The position numbers were made by a program, and so were the translations under genes. The notes beneath the pieces are model-generated. The model saw only the letters and a program-made list of their open reading frames with translations. It made no database searches and was not told where the DNA came from. From contig NZ_JAGYPI010000001.1 in the NCBI RefSeq assembly GCF_018343615.1, positions 1,134,960 to 1,198,959 of the forward strand: DNA of 64,000 bases, read 5' to 3'. Within the stretch, counting starts at the first letter, position 1, and each line of letters opens with the position of its first letter. This DNA comes from Bacillus sp. FJAT-49736. GTDB lineage: Bacteria; Bacillota; Bacilli; Bacillales; Bacillaceae_C. Positions 17,325 to 27,795 of this stretch are shown piece by piece.

Positions 17325-17828
17325 TTGGATAATGCTGTATTCATTCGTGAATCCATTGATTTTTTGCATCGCTATATGATGAAGAGCCTACAGAAGCAAG
17401 CAGAAGAGCATGGTGTAACGATTCCGCAAGCAAGGGTTATTGGCGAGGTGTATGCTCATGATACAGTAAGCATTAAACAGCTCTCGCAAAATCTGAAAAT
17501 GACGCAAAGTACGGTTTCCGATATCGTAGAAAGACTAACATCAAAGGGGTTTCTTGTGAAAACTCCAAATGTAAAAGACAAACGGTTGGTCGATATTTCC
17601 TTGTCTGATAGACTAGCAGAGGAAATCAATGAGAGCATATCAGAAATTGGGAACCAATCATTAATCGGAGTATTAAGTCTTTTAAGCCAAGAGGAGCAAG
17701 AGGTAGTGCATAAGGGTATGGGTCTGTTGGTATCGGCTGTGAAGGAAAAAATGGCGGCAGAGGGAATGGACCGGAATGAATTCTTTGATGTATTGTTCTT
17801 TCCAAGTGAAACCAAACAAGGAAAATAA
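17325..17828 (+). CDS. MarR family transcriptional regulator (YdgG-like)
   Basis: 167 residues from the TTG at 17325, eight bases after AAGGAGA; an upstream in-frame ATG at 17292 lies within the operator side and lacks a site. The winged helix-turn-helix is clear: V-S-I-K-Q-L-S-Q-N-L-K-M-T-Q-S-T-V-S-D-I-V-E-R-L, then the wing with V-K-D-K-R-L-V. MarR proteins bind palindromes as dimers and release on ligand binding. It lies 29 bases before an MMPL exporter, the same arrangement as ydgG-ydgH in B. subtilis, so it probably represses the exporter and itself. Confidence 0.9.
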   Translation: MDNAVFIRESIDFLHRYMMKSLQKQAEEHGVTIPQARVIGEVYAHDTVSIKQLSQNLKMTQSTVSDIVERLTSKGFLVKTPNVKDKRLVDISLSDRLAEEINESISEIGNQSLIGVLSLLSQEEQEVVHKGMGLLVSAVKEKMAAEGMDRNEFFDVLFFPSETKQGK

Positions 17829-17857
17829 AGATTGAACGGGAAAATGGAGGATACAGT

Positions 17858-20800
17858 GTGAGAAAGATTATTAAAGGACGGTGGGCGATCTTCGCTATTT
17901 GGCTTATTGCATCAATATTGCTTACCGTCATACAGCCAGACATTAACGCTATCTTGCGACAAAAAGGGCAGCAGGGCACGAGCAGCAGCAGTCCATCCGT
18001 GCAGGCAGACAAAATCTTGAAAAAGATGGATACCACAAAAGGCACGAATAACCTGATTGTTTTTTACGATAAAAACAAAATTTCGAATGATGAAATGCAG
18101 AAAATCGGTGATGCCGTTCAATCGATACGCGATAGCCAAAAAGAGCTTGGCGTAACCGACATGATTGATCCTTTCAATATGCCTGATGCAAAAAGCTCTT
18201 TACTATCAAAAGATGAAACAACCTTGATGGTGAGCTTTAAGCTAGATAAAAAAGGCAGAGAAGTAGATGATATCAAAAAGCAGCTGGACAGTAAGCTGAC
18301 AAAAGTTCCAACAGAACACTATCTTAGCGGGGAAGAATTTATCAATAATGATTATTTGAAGGCATCTCAAGCGGGGGTAGAGAAAAGTGCCGCATTGACG
18401 GTCATCTTTATTCTAGTAGTACTAATCCTGGCATTTAGATCCGTTGTGACACCTTTCATTTCCTTAATAGCTGTAGCATTTTCGTATCTTGTTTCGATGG
18501 GGATTGCGGCGCAATTAATTGATAAAGCTGGATTTCCGATTACAAGTCTTACGCAAATGCTCTTAGTGCTCATCCTATTTGGAATTGGGACGGATTATAA
18601 CATCCTCCTTTTCAATCGATTTAAGGAAGAGCTTTCACATGGTCACTCCGTAGATCAATCGATTATCAACACTTATCAAACAGCGGGTAAAACAATTGCG
18701 TATAGTATTTTGACTGTATTCATTGCGTTTCTTGCCCTTGTCTTTTCCGAATCACCAATTTATAAATCAGGTGTAGTGGTTGTTATTGGTGTTACGATTC
18801 TATTGCTGGAAATCTTAACCTTTACTCCGTTCATTATGAAGGTATTAGGAAAGAAGATGTTCTGGCCTTCCAAGAGCGTGGGTGGACATAAGGAAAACAA
18901 ATTCTGGGGGGGAACATCCTCCTTTGCAACCAAGCATCCAGTAATCGTCACAATCATTATTGTGTTAATCATTGCACCAATGGTGTATTTACATCAGGAA
19001 AAGCTGAACTTTGATACGGTTGGTGAGCTTGGGAATAAATATCCTTCTTCTAAAGCTATTAATTTAGTGGCGAATCATTTTGGCAAAGGCCAAGCGATGC
19101 CTGCCACAGTAGTCATTGAAAATAACAAAGCTTTGGATAATAATGAATCCCTTGCTGTAATTGATCATTTAACAGATGAGCTTAGAAATGTGAAAGGTGT
19201 GAAGAAAGTATTATCGGTTACACAACCACAAGGTAGCAAGATTGATGATTTTTATGTAGATAGTCAAATGGGCTCTGTTACTGGGGGTATATCGAAAACA
19301 CAGGACGGCGTCGATCAAATTCATGATGGACTGAAGGAAGCACAAGAAAAGCTCGGTTCTGCAGACTTTTCGAAGGTGAACGATATGGTCGATGGTACAG
19401 CGAAGCTTCAAGATGGAATGACGGCTTTAACGGATGGGTTAAAGCAAATTCAAGCTGGGTTAGATGACGGTTCCAGTAATCCGCAAACCATTAGCAGTGG
19501 TTTAGCTACGATAGAAACAAATCTTTCTAAGATGAGCAGCGGTGTAAGTATCCTTGCAGATAACTATGGGAAAATGCAAGGCGGTTATAAAGAAATGGGT
19601 AATCATTATCAAGAGGCTGCCCAGGCGTTACTAGGGGTAAAAAGTGCACTATCGCAAATGCAACTGATGGTGAATGCATTAGGAAATAGCTATGCAGATT
19701 CGAATAAAGATGCGAACTATCAAGCATTAAAGCAAACAATGGATCAGTTATCCGTCTCTTTAAGTCCCATTACCCCTGAGGGAATTCAAGCTTTAAATAA
19801 AAATTACAACACCGTAACATCGGGATTTGCAACGGCAAATAAGAATCTTGCGCAAATGGGTACTGGTTTATCACAAATGGCGGACGGTTTGAAAAAGCTG
19901 AAAGATGGATTAGGAAAAGCATCCAACGGTATCAACACGATCGTCACCAATATGAACGAGGTCAATGGTGGACTTGGACAAATGAAAACCGGTCAACAGC
20001 AGCTTGCAGATGGTCTAAATGGATTCAGCGTATTTGGAGATAAGCTCTCCGATGTAAACGGCGGGCTTAAGCAAATTTCCGATGGACTTGGAAAAACAAA
20101 TGGGTATCTGACTCAGCTTCATACGAATAAAAGCTTCTTCCTTCCAAAGGAAGCTCTAACGAACAATGATTTTAAAAAATCTTTAGACGCTTATATGTCT
20201 GATGATAGAAAAATCACCAAAATGACCGTTGTATTAAGTCATGATCCTTATTCTAATGAAGCGTTAACGACAATTAACAAAATCAATAAAACCGTTTCAT
20301 CAGGATTGAATGGTACAGCTCTTTCCGATGCCAAGAGCGGTACGGCTGGCTCCAGCGCAACCACAAATGATATGAACGATGTATTGTCTAGAGATTTAAA
20401 TAAAACAACGATCATCGTTATTATCGGAGTCCTTCTTGTTCTGTTCTTTGTAATTAGATCTTTCTGGACACCAGTATTTATCACAGCATCACTTGTAGGG
20501 GCTTACTATGCAGCGATGTTCCTAATCAATTATATATTTATAGATTTGCTAGGATATGAAGGGATTTCTTCCTTTGTACCGTTCTTCTCCTTCATCATCA
20601 TTGTTGCCTTAGGAGTAGACTATAGCATCTTCCTGATGATGCGCTTTAAGGAATACCAGCATATGTCTCAGAAGGAAGCTATTATTCTCGCTTCCAAGCA
20701 TACTGGTGGAGTTATTATTTCAGCTGTTATCATACTTGGCGGAACCTTCGCCACATTAATGCCAGCTGGAATCGTATTATTATCGGAATTAGCTATTGCA

Positions 20801-20941
20801 GTCATTACTGGATTAATTTTACTTTGCTTTATTCTACTGCCAATCTTCTTACCGGCCCTAATTGCTCTTCCGGAAGCTTTAGCAAAAGTAGGGGCAAGAA
20901 AGCAGAAAGAAGAAATGAGTTTGAAGGAAAAAGCTATATAA
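17858..20941 (+). CDS. MMPL/RND family transporter (YdgH-like)
   Basis: 1027 residues from a GTG behind GGAGGATAC. Two six-helix halves are visible: helix 1 near residue 10 with helices about 175-390, then about 845-1010. Each carries an MMPL motif (G-I-G-T-D-Y-N-I-L-L-F-N-R-F in the first half, G-V-D-Y-S-I-F-L-M-M-R-F in the second). Between them lies a long extracellular domain (about 470-760) of repeated G-L/I-x-x-x-x heptad-like segments, as in YhgE/Pip-type proteins. A proton-driven exporter of drugs or lipids is expected. Cotranscribed with the MarR gene and closed by a strong terminator. Confidence 0.92.
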   Translation: MRKIIKGRWAIFAIWLIASILLTVIQPDINAILRQKGQQGTSSSSPSVQADKILKKMDTTKGTNNLIVFYDKNKISNDEMQKIGDAVQSIRDSQKELGVTDMIDPFNMPDAKSSLLSKDETTLMVSFKLDKKGREVDDIKKQLDSKLTKVPTEHYLSGEEFINNDYLKASQAGVEKSAALTVIFILVVLILAFRSVVTPFISLIAVAFSYLVSMGIAAQLIDKAGFPITSLTQMLLVLILFGIGTDYNILLFNRFKEELSHGHSVDQSIINTYQTAGKTIAYSILTVFIAFLALVFSESPIYKSGVVVVIGVTILLLEILTFTPFIMKVLGKKMFWPSKSVGGHKENKFWGGTSSFATKHPVIVTIIIVLIIAPMVYLHQEKLNFDTVGELGNKYPSSKAINLVANHFGKGQAMPATVVIENNKALDNNESLAVIDHLTDELRNVKGVKKVLSVTQPQGSKIDDFYVDSQMGSVTGGISKTQDGVDQIHDGLKEAQEKLGSADFSKVNDMVDGTAKLQDGMTALTDGLKQIQAGLDDGSSNPQTISSGLATIETNLSKMSSGVSILADNYGKMQGGYKEMGNHYQEAAQALLGVKSALSQMQLMVNALGNSYADSNKDANYQALKQTMDQLSVSLSPITPEGIQALNKNYNTVTSGFATANKNLAQMGTGLSQMADGLKKLKDGLGKASNGINTIVTNMNEVNGGLGQMKTGQQQLADGLNGFSVFGDKLSDVNGGLKQISDGLGKTNGYLTQLHTNKSFFLPKEALTNNDFKKSLDAYMSDDRKITKMTVVLSHDPYSNEALTTINKINKTVSSGLNGTALSDAKSGTAGSSATTNDMNDVLSRDLNKTTIIVIIGVLLVLFFVIRSFWTPVFITASLVGAYYAAMFLINYIFIDLLGYEGISSFVPFFSFIIIVALGVDYSIFLMMRFKEYQHMSQKEAIILASKHTGGVIISAVIILGGTFATLMPAGIVLLSELAIAVITGLILLCFILLPIFLPALIALPEALAKVGARKQKEEMSLKEKAI

Positions 20942-20970
20942 GTTAGAGAGGAATAGTTCAAAAATGAATA

Positions 20971-21012
20971 CAGGCGAGAGGTCATTTTCATCCTCTCGCC
21001 TGATATTTTTTT
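20971..21012 (+). terminator. Rho-independent terminator of the MarR-MMPL operon
   Basis: An 11-bp perfect stem, CAGGCGAGAGG (20971-20981) with CCTCTCGCCTG (20992-21002), then ATATTTTTTTAG. The next 540 bases hold no gene I can support. Confidence 0.92.
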
Positions 21013-21563
21013 AGTTTTCTCCTAATGAAAATATAGAAAACCTTAAAATATAACAAATTTCTAATAAAGTAATAAGTTAGCTAAGTAAATAGTATCATTA
21101 ATATTCAAAAGATTGGAAAAACACTAGACAAAGTACTCTGTCACTATATATAATAAAATGGAAATTGAATTACAAGTATGACGAATATTGTAATTTATTT
21201 GAAGTGATAATTTTTGCATACTGTACATTAAAAATGAAGTCCATACATATGAAATGCAATAAATCAACTGGTTTCAACGAACTCCATGTAACATCTCTGG
21301 ATGCAATCAAGTAAAAGATATTAAAATTGCAGCTGGAAGCATATTACATCCACGTTAACACTTTTCTATGACCCCACAACACGAAATAATAATTTTTTCC
21401 ACTAGGAACATACAATATTTTTCTTACTATGCAATTTTCAAACAAGGTGTAGCCTCATTTACAGCAAGTTTCATCAAGTATATTTGCATTATATCAATAG
21501 TAAAAATCGGTTACATAGAGCGAATCTATTTAAGCTGCCCATTGTTTTAAAGGAGGTGAGGGA

Positions 21564-21596
21564 ATGAAAGAGTACATAATAAAAACCCATGGGTAG
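21564..21596 (+). CDS. Candidate 10-residue leader peptide upstream of comK
   Basis: ATG at 21564 stands four bases after AAAGGAGGTGA, one of the strongest ribosome sites in the window, yet the frame encodes only M-K-E-Y-I-I-K-T-H-G before TAG. The stop codon lies inside the 5' arm of a 12-bp hairpin (21584-21626), and a terminator-like hairpin follows. This is the layout of a leader peptide in ribosome-controlled attenuation. Translation is inferred only from the ribosome site. Confidence 0.5.
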   Translation: MKEYIIKTHG

Positions 21597-21672
21597 ACAA
21601 GTCGTAGCAGACAGTACCCAAGGGTTAAAGGCGTTGGAGTATACCAACGTACAGTAAGTATACTCCATTTTT
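21584..21672 (+). promoter_or_regulatory. Candidate attenuator: nested hairpins before comK
   Basis: Hairpin 1 pairs AACCCATGGGTA (21584-21595) with TACCCAAGGGTT (21615-21626), one mismatch in 12. A terminator pairs GGAGTATAC (21636-21644) with GTATACTCC (21658-21666) and runs into ATTTTTAG. A competing stem, CGTTGG (21632-21637) with CCAACG (21644-21649), uses the 5' arm of the terminator, so the two cannot form together. The comK-like gene begins 52 bases after the terminator stem. Confidence 0.6.
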
Positions 21673-21717
21673 AGTAAAAATGTAATATCTTACAAAAATA
21701 AAAAGGGAGTGTTATGT

Positions 21718-22311
21718 ATGTTAGAGATGACAAAGTATGTTATTAATAAAAAAACCTGTATTATTTTTCCTCATTATGATGAATTCGGGAATTTGATTGC
21801 AATCGTTATAGAATCAGATCTCCACATTATCGTTAAAATGAGCCCTCTCAATATCATTAAATATAGTCTATTAAAATATGGATCCGGTTATCAAGGAGCA
21901 AAGGACGGAGCAAAGCACATACTGGGGAATACCACGATGAATCCTATTATGCTCAGCGAAAAATTTGAACTCTACGCCATCCCAACTAAGTCACCAACAA
22001 ATAAAGAATGTGTTTGGTTCATGTTGGGCCAATACAAGTTTCATAAACGGGATGGAAACAATCAATTAAAAGTTATATTTAAAAACGGTTTTCCAGTCAA
22101 ACTCGATGTCAGTCAAAAAAGCTTTGAAAATAAATTGCAAAAGGGTTATCGACTAAAGGATCAGATAGAAGAAATAGGGCAGCAGCCATTTAATTATTCT
22201 GCATCCCATGGGTGCTCCGTTGTTGTGGAATCGTTGGAGAATGGCTATGCAATTAGAAAAGTTAATCATGATGAGGAAATTACGGATGAGAATTTTGGAG
22301 ATGTTTTTTAA
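21718..22311 (+). CDS. comK: ComK-like competence transcription factor
   Basis: About 197 residues from the ATG at 21718, eight bases after AAAGGGAG. The ComK pattern is recognisable throughout: K-M-S-P-L-N-I-I, Y-G-S-G-Y-Q-G-A-K-D-G-A near residue 60, N-P-I-M-L-S, L-Y-A-I-P-T-x-S, C-V-W, V-I-F-K-N-G-F-P-V-K-L-D-V-S-x-x-S-F-E-N-K. ComK is the master activator of DNA-uptake genes in bacilli and binds AT-rich boxes. The C-terminal part diverges from B. subtilis ComK, so this may be one of two ComK types found in some bacilli. The unusual leader ahead of it suggests control of elongation. Confidence 0.85.
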   Translation: MLEMTKYVINKKTCIIFPHYDEFGNLIAIVIESDLHIIVKMSPLNIIKYSLLKYGSGYQGAKDGAKHILGNTTMNPIMLSEKFELYAIPTKSPTNKECVWFMLGQYKFHKRDGNNQLKVIFKNGFPVKLDVSQKSFENKLQKGYRLKDQIEEIGQQPFNYSASHGCSVVVESLENGYAIRKVNHDEEITDENFGDVF

Positions 22312-22397
22312 AAAATAAGGAAGAAGAATCTTTGTTTTAGTAAATGTAAAGCTTAATTGTTGGTAGTATTATTGTTATCCTCTTAAGTAGTTACTAA

Positions 22398-22438
22398 ATC
22401 ATAACCACTTTCTTCGAGAGAAGGAAAGTGGTTATGAT
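22398..22438. other. Perfect 15-bp hairpin downstream of comK
   Basis: ATCATAACCACTTTC pairs with GAAAGTGGTTATGAT around TTCGAGAGAAG, which can extend the fold. No T-run follows on the plus strand and none is clear on the minus strand, so it is not an ordinary terminator. Confidence 0.7.
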
Positions 22439-22483
22439 GAATTAATGGATGAAAAATTGAACGCTTCTTATTACCGTTGTGTA

Positions 22484-22600
22484 TTAATAGAACGGCCGTC
22501 TTGCTCCAAACCCAAACCTAGCTCCACGAAAGCCACGTCTACCGACAAATCCCGGACCGAAGCGGCGGAACCTCCTAAACGGAAAAGGACCAAAAAACAT
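22484..22600 (-). CDS. Tiny Arg/Phe/Gly-rich protein (38 residues)
   Basis: An ATG at 22600 preceded by GGGGGA opens a 38-codon frame. The product has ten Arg, eleven Phe and nine Gly, beginning M-F-F-G-P-F-P-F-R-R and ending R-R-P-F-Y, with no Lys, Asp or Glu. Such a strong composition, kept in one frame with a ribosome site, is not expected from chance in AT-rich DNA; the local GC content rises to match. Predicted to be a very basic aromatic protein that may bind nucleic acid, polymer or spore layers. No family assigned. Confidence 0.65.
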   Translation of the reverse strand: MFFGPFPFRRFRRFGPGFVGRRGFRGARFGFGARRPFY

Positions 22601-22940
22601 AGTATTCCCCCATTCTAATGTATTTAATACTTACACATATAGTGTATGAAAATTAGACAAACACTGCGCTTGTTTACTCTGAAAATAGACTAATATAAGA
22701 ATTAAATAGGGCAAATGGGATGCATGTGAATGCAATTTTAAAAGCATCCATTACAGGTATGCAAATAGGCGAGGAGTTTGCGGCGTAATTTTTTCAGTGA
22801 ATAATTGGTAAGTAGATACTTTTACGAAAGTGGTAGTCAATAATAATATTATGTAAACTCAAAAAAACTCGTACTAAAATAATAGGTCATACCGGGTACC
22901 ATTATGTTACTTCTGTGTTTTATAGATATTTTTTTGTACT

Positions 22941-25658
<2,718 letters not shown>

Positions 25659-25681
25659 TGTATTGCATGTTGTTTTTAGTA

Positions 25682-25728
25682 AAGCATCATTTCTCCATTT
25701 TATTATGGAGAAATGGTGCTTGTTATAT
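25682..25728 (+). terminator. Rho-independent terminator after rph
   Basis: A 17-bp stem (25682-25698 with 25705-25721, one G-T pair) with a 6-base loop and a T-rich tail. Confidence 0.85.
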
Positions 25729-25849
25729 TTATATCAATGAAAATGCACGATATACAATAAATAATACTTAATATTAGCAATAATATGATAATATTGATGA
25801 GATAGAAAAAAGCAATATTAAATCCGCAGTTTCTAAAGGAGGCATCATT

Positions 25850-26347
25850 ATGAAGCAACTTTATATAAAGCAAAAGGTATTTAGTCTAAGTGAAAAATTC
25901 ACCGTAAAGGATCAGGATGGGAATGACGTTTATTACGTGGAAGGTAGTTTTATGCACATTCCTAAGACTTTCTCGATTAAAAATTCAACCAGAGATGAAA
26001 TTGCACTCATTACGAAGAAGGTGTTCAGCCTTTTACCGAAGTTCTTTGTTGAGGTAAATGGTCGAGAGATGTTAACGATTCAAAAGGAGTTTTCTTTCTT
26101 TAAAGCGCGCTATAGAATTGATGCTGCCGATATGGAAGTCCAAGGAAATTGGTGGGATATGAACTTTCAGGTATTACAGCATGGTGAACCAGTTGGAAAT
26201 GTGAGCAAGGAGTGGTTCACTTGGGGAGATAGCTACAAGGTGGAAATATTGAATGAAGAGATGGAAGCCATCATTATTGCGATCGTTGTGGCAATTGATT
26301 GTGTTAAGGCTGATGATGCAGCTGCTTCCTCAGCTGGAGTACATTAA
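25850..26347 (+). CDS. LURP-one-related protein (YxjI-like)
   Basis: 165 residues behind AAAGGAGG. The Tubby-like LURP-one fold is shown by I-K-Q-K-V-F-S-L-S-E-K-F, D-Q-D-G-N-D-V-Y-Y-V-E-G and V-G-N-V-S-K-E-W-F-T-W-G-D-S-Y-K-V-E, the family core. The C-terminus ends in a hydrophobic helix (A-I-I-I-A-I-V-V-A-I-D-C). Conserved in bacilli but without a proven role; phospholipid scramblase relatives suggest membrane contact. Single-gene unit between two terminators. Confidence 0.88.
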   Translation: MKQLYIKQKVFSLSEKFTVKDQDGNDVYYVEGSFMHIPKTFSIKNSTRDEIALITKKVFSLLPKFFVEVNGREMLTIQKEFSFFKARYRIDAADMEVQGNWWDMNFQVLQHGEPVGNVSKEWFTWGDSYKVEILNEEMEAIIIAIVVAIDCVKADDAAASSAGVH

Positions 26348-26438
26348 TTCAGGTGCCATTCGGAATATCAAAAGAATTACAGTATCCAATTTATCCAGAA
26401 TATGATTAGAACTAGCCATTATCAAAATACGTTTATAC

Positions 26439-26475
26439 AAAAAGCAATCTCTATTTCGGAGATTGCTTTTTTGTT
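26439..26475 (+). terminator. Rho-independent terminator
   Basis: AAGCAATCTC (26442-26451) pairs with GAGATTGCTT (26459-26468), flanked by A and T runs on the two sides, so it could work both ways. Confidence 0.88.
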
Positions 26476-26616
26476 TCTTCCATAATATTAAACATTGAAA
26501 AATATTATTTTATTATAACAAAAAGTTCTTTGGTATTAAGAAAATGGAATACTTTGGTTTTAATCTAATAGAAAATGACTATTGTTTTCGTATATTTATC
26601 AAATATGTAAATTAAT

Positions 26617-26645
26617 TTGAAATTAGATTAAAAATAGATTAGAAT
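26617..26645 (+). promoter_or_regulatory. SigA-type promoter of the lipoprotein gene
   Basis: TTGAAA (26617-26622), a 17-base spacer and TAGAAT (26640-26645), 32 bases before the start codon, in very AT-rich DNA. Confidence 0.65.
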
Positions 26646-26676
26646 TATATTAGAATAAAATTAGGAGGATATGTGA

Positions 26677-27213
26677 ATGAAAAAGATTATTTCCATTTTA
26701 GGTGTCGGGCTATTATCAGTAGGAGTGTTAGCTGCATGTTCTGATACGAGCGATGTAAGTACTGGTGGAAAAAACAATGCAACAAACCAAGAAGCAAAGA
26801 AGCAAGCTGCAAAAGCGGATGATAGTACGAAGAAATTCAATGCTGGAGTTTCCAAAGAATTCAACGGAATGAAAGTGAGCATTGCGGACGTAAAAATTAC
26901 AAAGAAAAATATTCAGGTAGGACTTAATATCCAAAATACAACATCCAATACTATTTCCATGTACCCTGATCAAGGACATCTAGTTATTGGCGATTTGCAA
27001 TTAGAAGCTAATATGTTTGATGGAACAGGTGATGTATCTGGTGATATCAGCGGCGGAGTTAAAAAAGACGGCGTTATCGTTTTTGACGCTCCACAAGGAA
27101 AAACATTAGACGTGAAAAAAATTAAGTCCATCGCATTCCATATGGGACAAATCCTAGATAATAAGACTTTCAAAAATATTGATGATGCTGTAGTTACGAT
27201 TCCAGTAAAATAA
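26677..27213 (+). CDS. Small lipoprotein (DUF4352-like domain)
   Basis: 178 residues behind TTAGGAGG. A lipoprotein signal ends in L-A-A-C (Cys21), followed by a low-complexity Ser/Thr/Asn/Lys/Gln linker to about residue 52 and a beta-rich domain with G-L-N-I-Q-N-T-T-S-N, V-I-V-F-D-A-P and I-D-D-A-V-V-T-I-P, which resembles the telokin-like DUF4352 fold. Expected on the outer membrane face. Own promoter and terminator. Function unknown. Confidence 0.8.
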   Translation: MKKIISILGVGLLSVGVLAACSDTSDVSTGGKNNATNQEAKKQAAKADDSTKKFNAGVSKEFNGMKVSIADVKITKKNIQVGLNIQNTTSNTISMYPDQGHLVIGDLQLEANMFDGTGDVSGDISGGVKKDGVIVFDAPQGKTLDVKKIKSIAFHMGQILDNKTFKNIDDAVVTIPVK

Positions 27214-27242
27214 GACATAGTAATTAAAATAAAGATTCATAG

Positions 27243-27284
27243 AAAAGTTGGTTTCATTAAATGGAAGCCAACTTTTTCTTTTAC
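27243..27284 (+). terminator. Rho-independent terminator after the lipoprotein
   Basis: AAAAGTTGG-TTTC pairs with GAAG-CCAACTTTT, followed by a T-rich tail. Confidence 0.82.
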
Positions 27285-27462
27285 CTTGGGGATTGTTCTC
27301 AAGTTATCAGTATTGCTGGAATAGTAGAAGCTCTCATGATTATAAATCCTTGTTTTCAAGTATGAATGATTCAATTAGTTAATGCTGAATATTTAGAATA
27401 ATGTAGAAAAATGTCGAAAGAAAGTTTTGAATAATCAGTTAAGTTAATGCTATACTTAAGGT

Positions 27463-27542
27463 AACTGGTAATGACGTCATGTACTTAGTGGAACTGGTAA
27501 TGACGTCATGTACTTAGTGGAACTGGTAATGACGTCATGTAC
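27463..27542. repeat. 29-bp direct repeats, 2.75 copies, each with ATGACGTCAT
   Basis: Three copies of AACTGGTAATGACGTCATGT start at 27463, 27492 and 27521, exactly 29 bases apart; the full unit is 29 bases and all copies are identical. Each holds the palindrome ATGACGTCAT (27471, 27500, 27529). They lie 250 bases before the alpha-galactoside operon and may be a cluster of binding sites. The rest of the 27285-27795 gap holds only a cre. Confidence 0.92.
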
Positions 27543-27668
27543 ATTCATCGTTTCTAGTGTGTGGGAAACCATTGTAGAAATTGGTTACAAAGAGTAGGGA
27601 ATTCACTCCTGCAAACTCTAGCAACAGTAATTCTATTAAATTTACTTTATATTATTTTTTGGTTAAAA

Positions 27669-27682
27669 CGTAAGCGCTTTCT
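27669..27682. promoter_or_regulatory. cre-like site before the alpha-galactoside operon
   Basis: CGTAAGCGCTTTCT fits the CcpA consensus TGWAANCGNTNWCA except at its ends, 114 bases before the GH4 gene. Expected to give glucose repression. Confidence 0.65.
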
Positions 27683-27795
27683 TAATTAGTATTGAAAATT
27701 ATTGTAGTGAAGGGAGGGGCATAAAAAACTTTAAAAAAGTTTTTTATTGTTAGGGAGATAGACAATTTTAGAGAAGAATCGGGGAGGACAATACA

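Noticed and set aside
21368-21550. 60-codon frame upstream of the comK leader
   Set aside because: No ribosome site before its ATG, odd composition (many Ile, Tyr, Phe) and it overlaps the likely promoter region; I treat it as chance.
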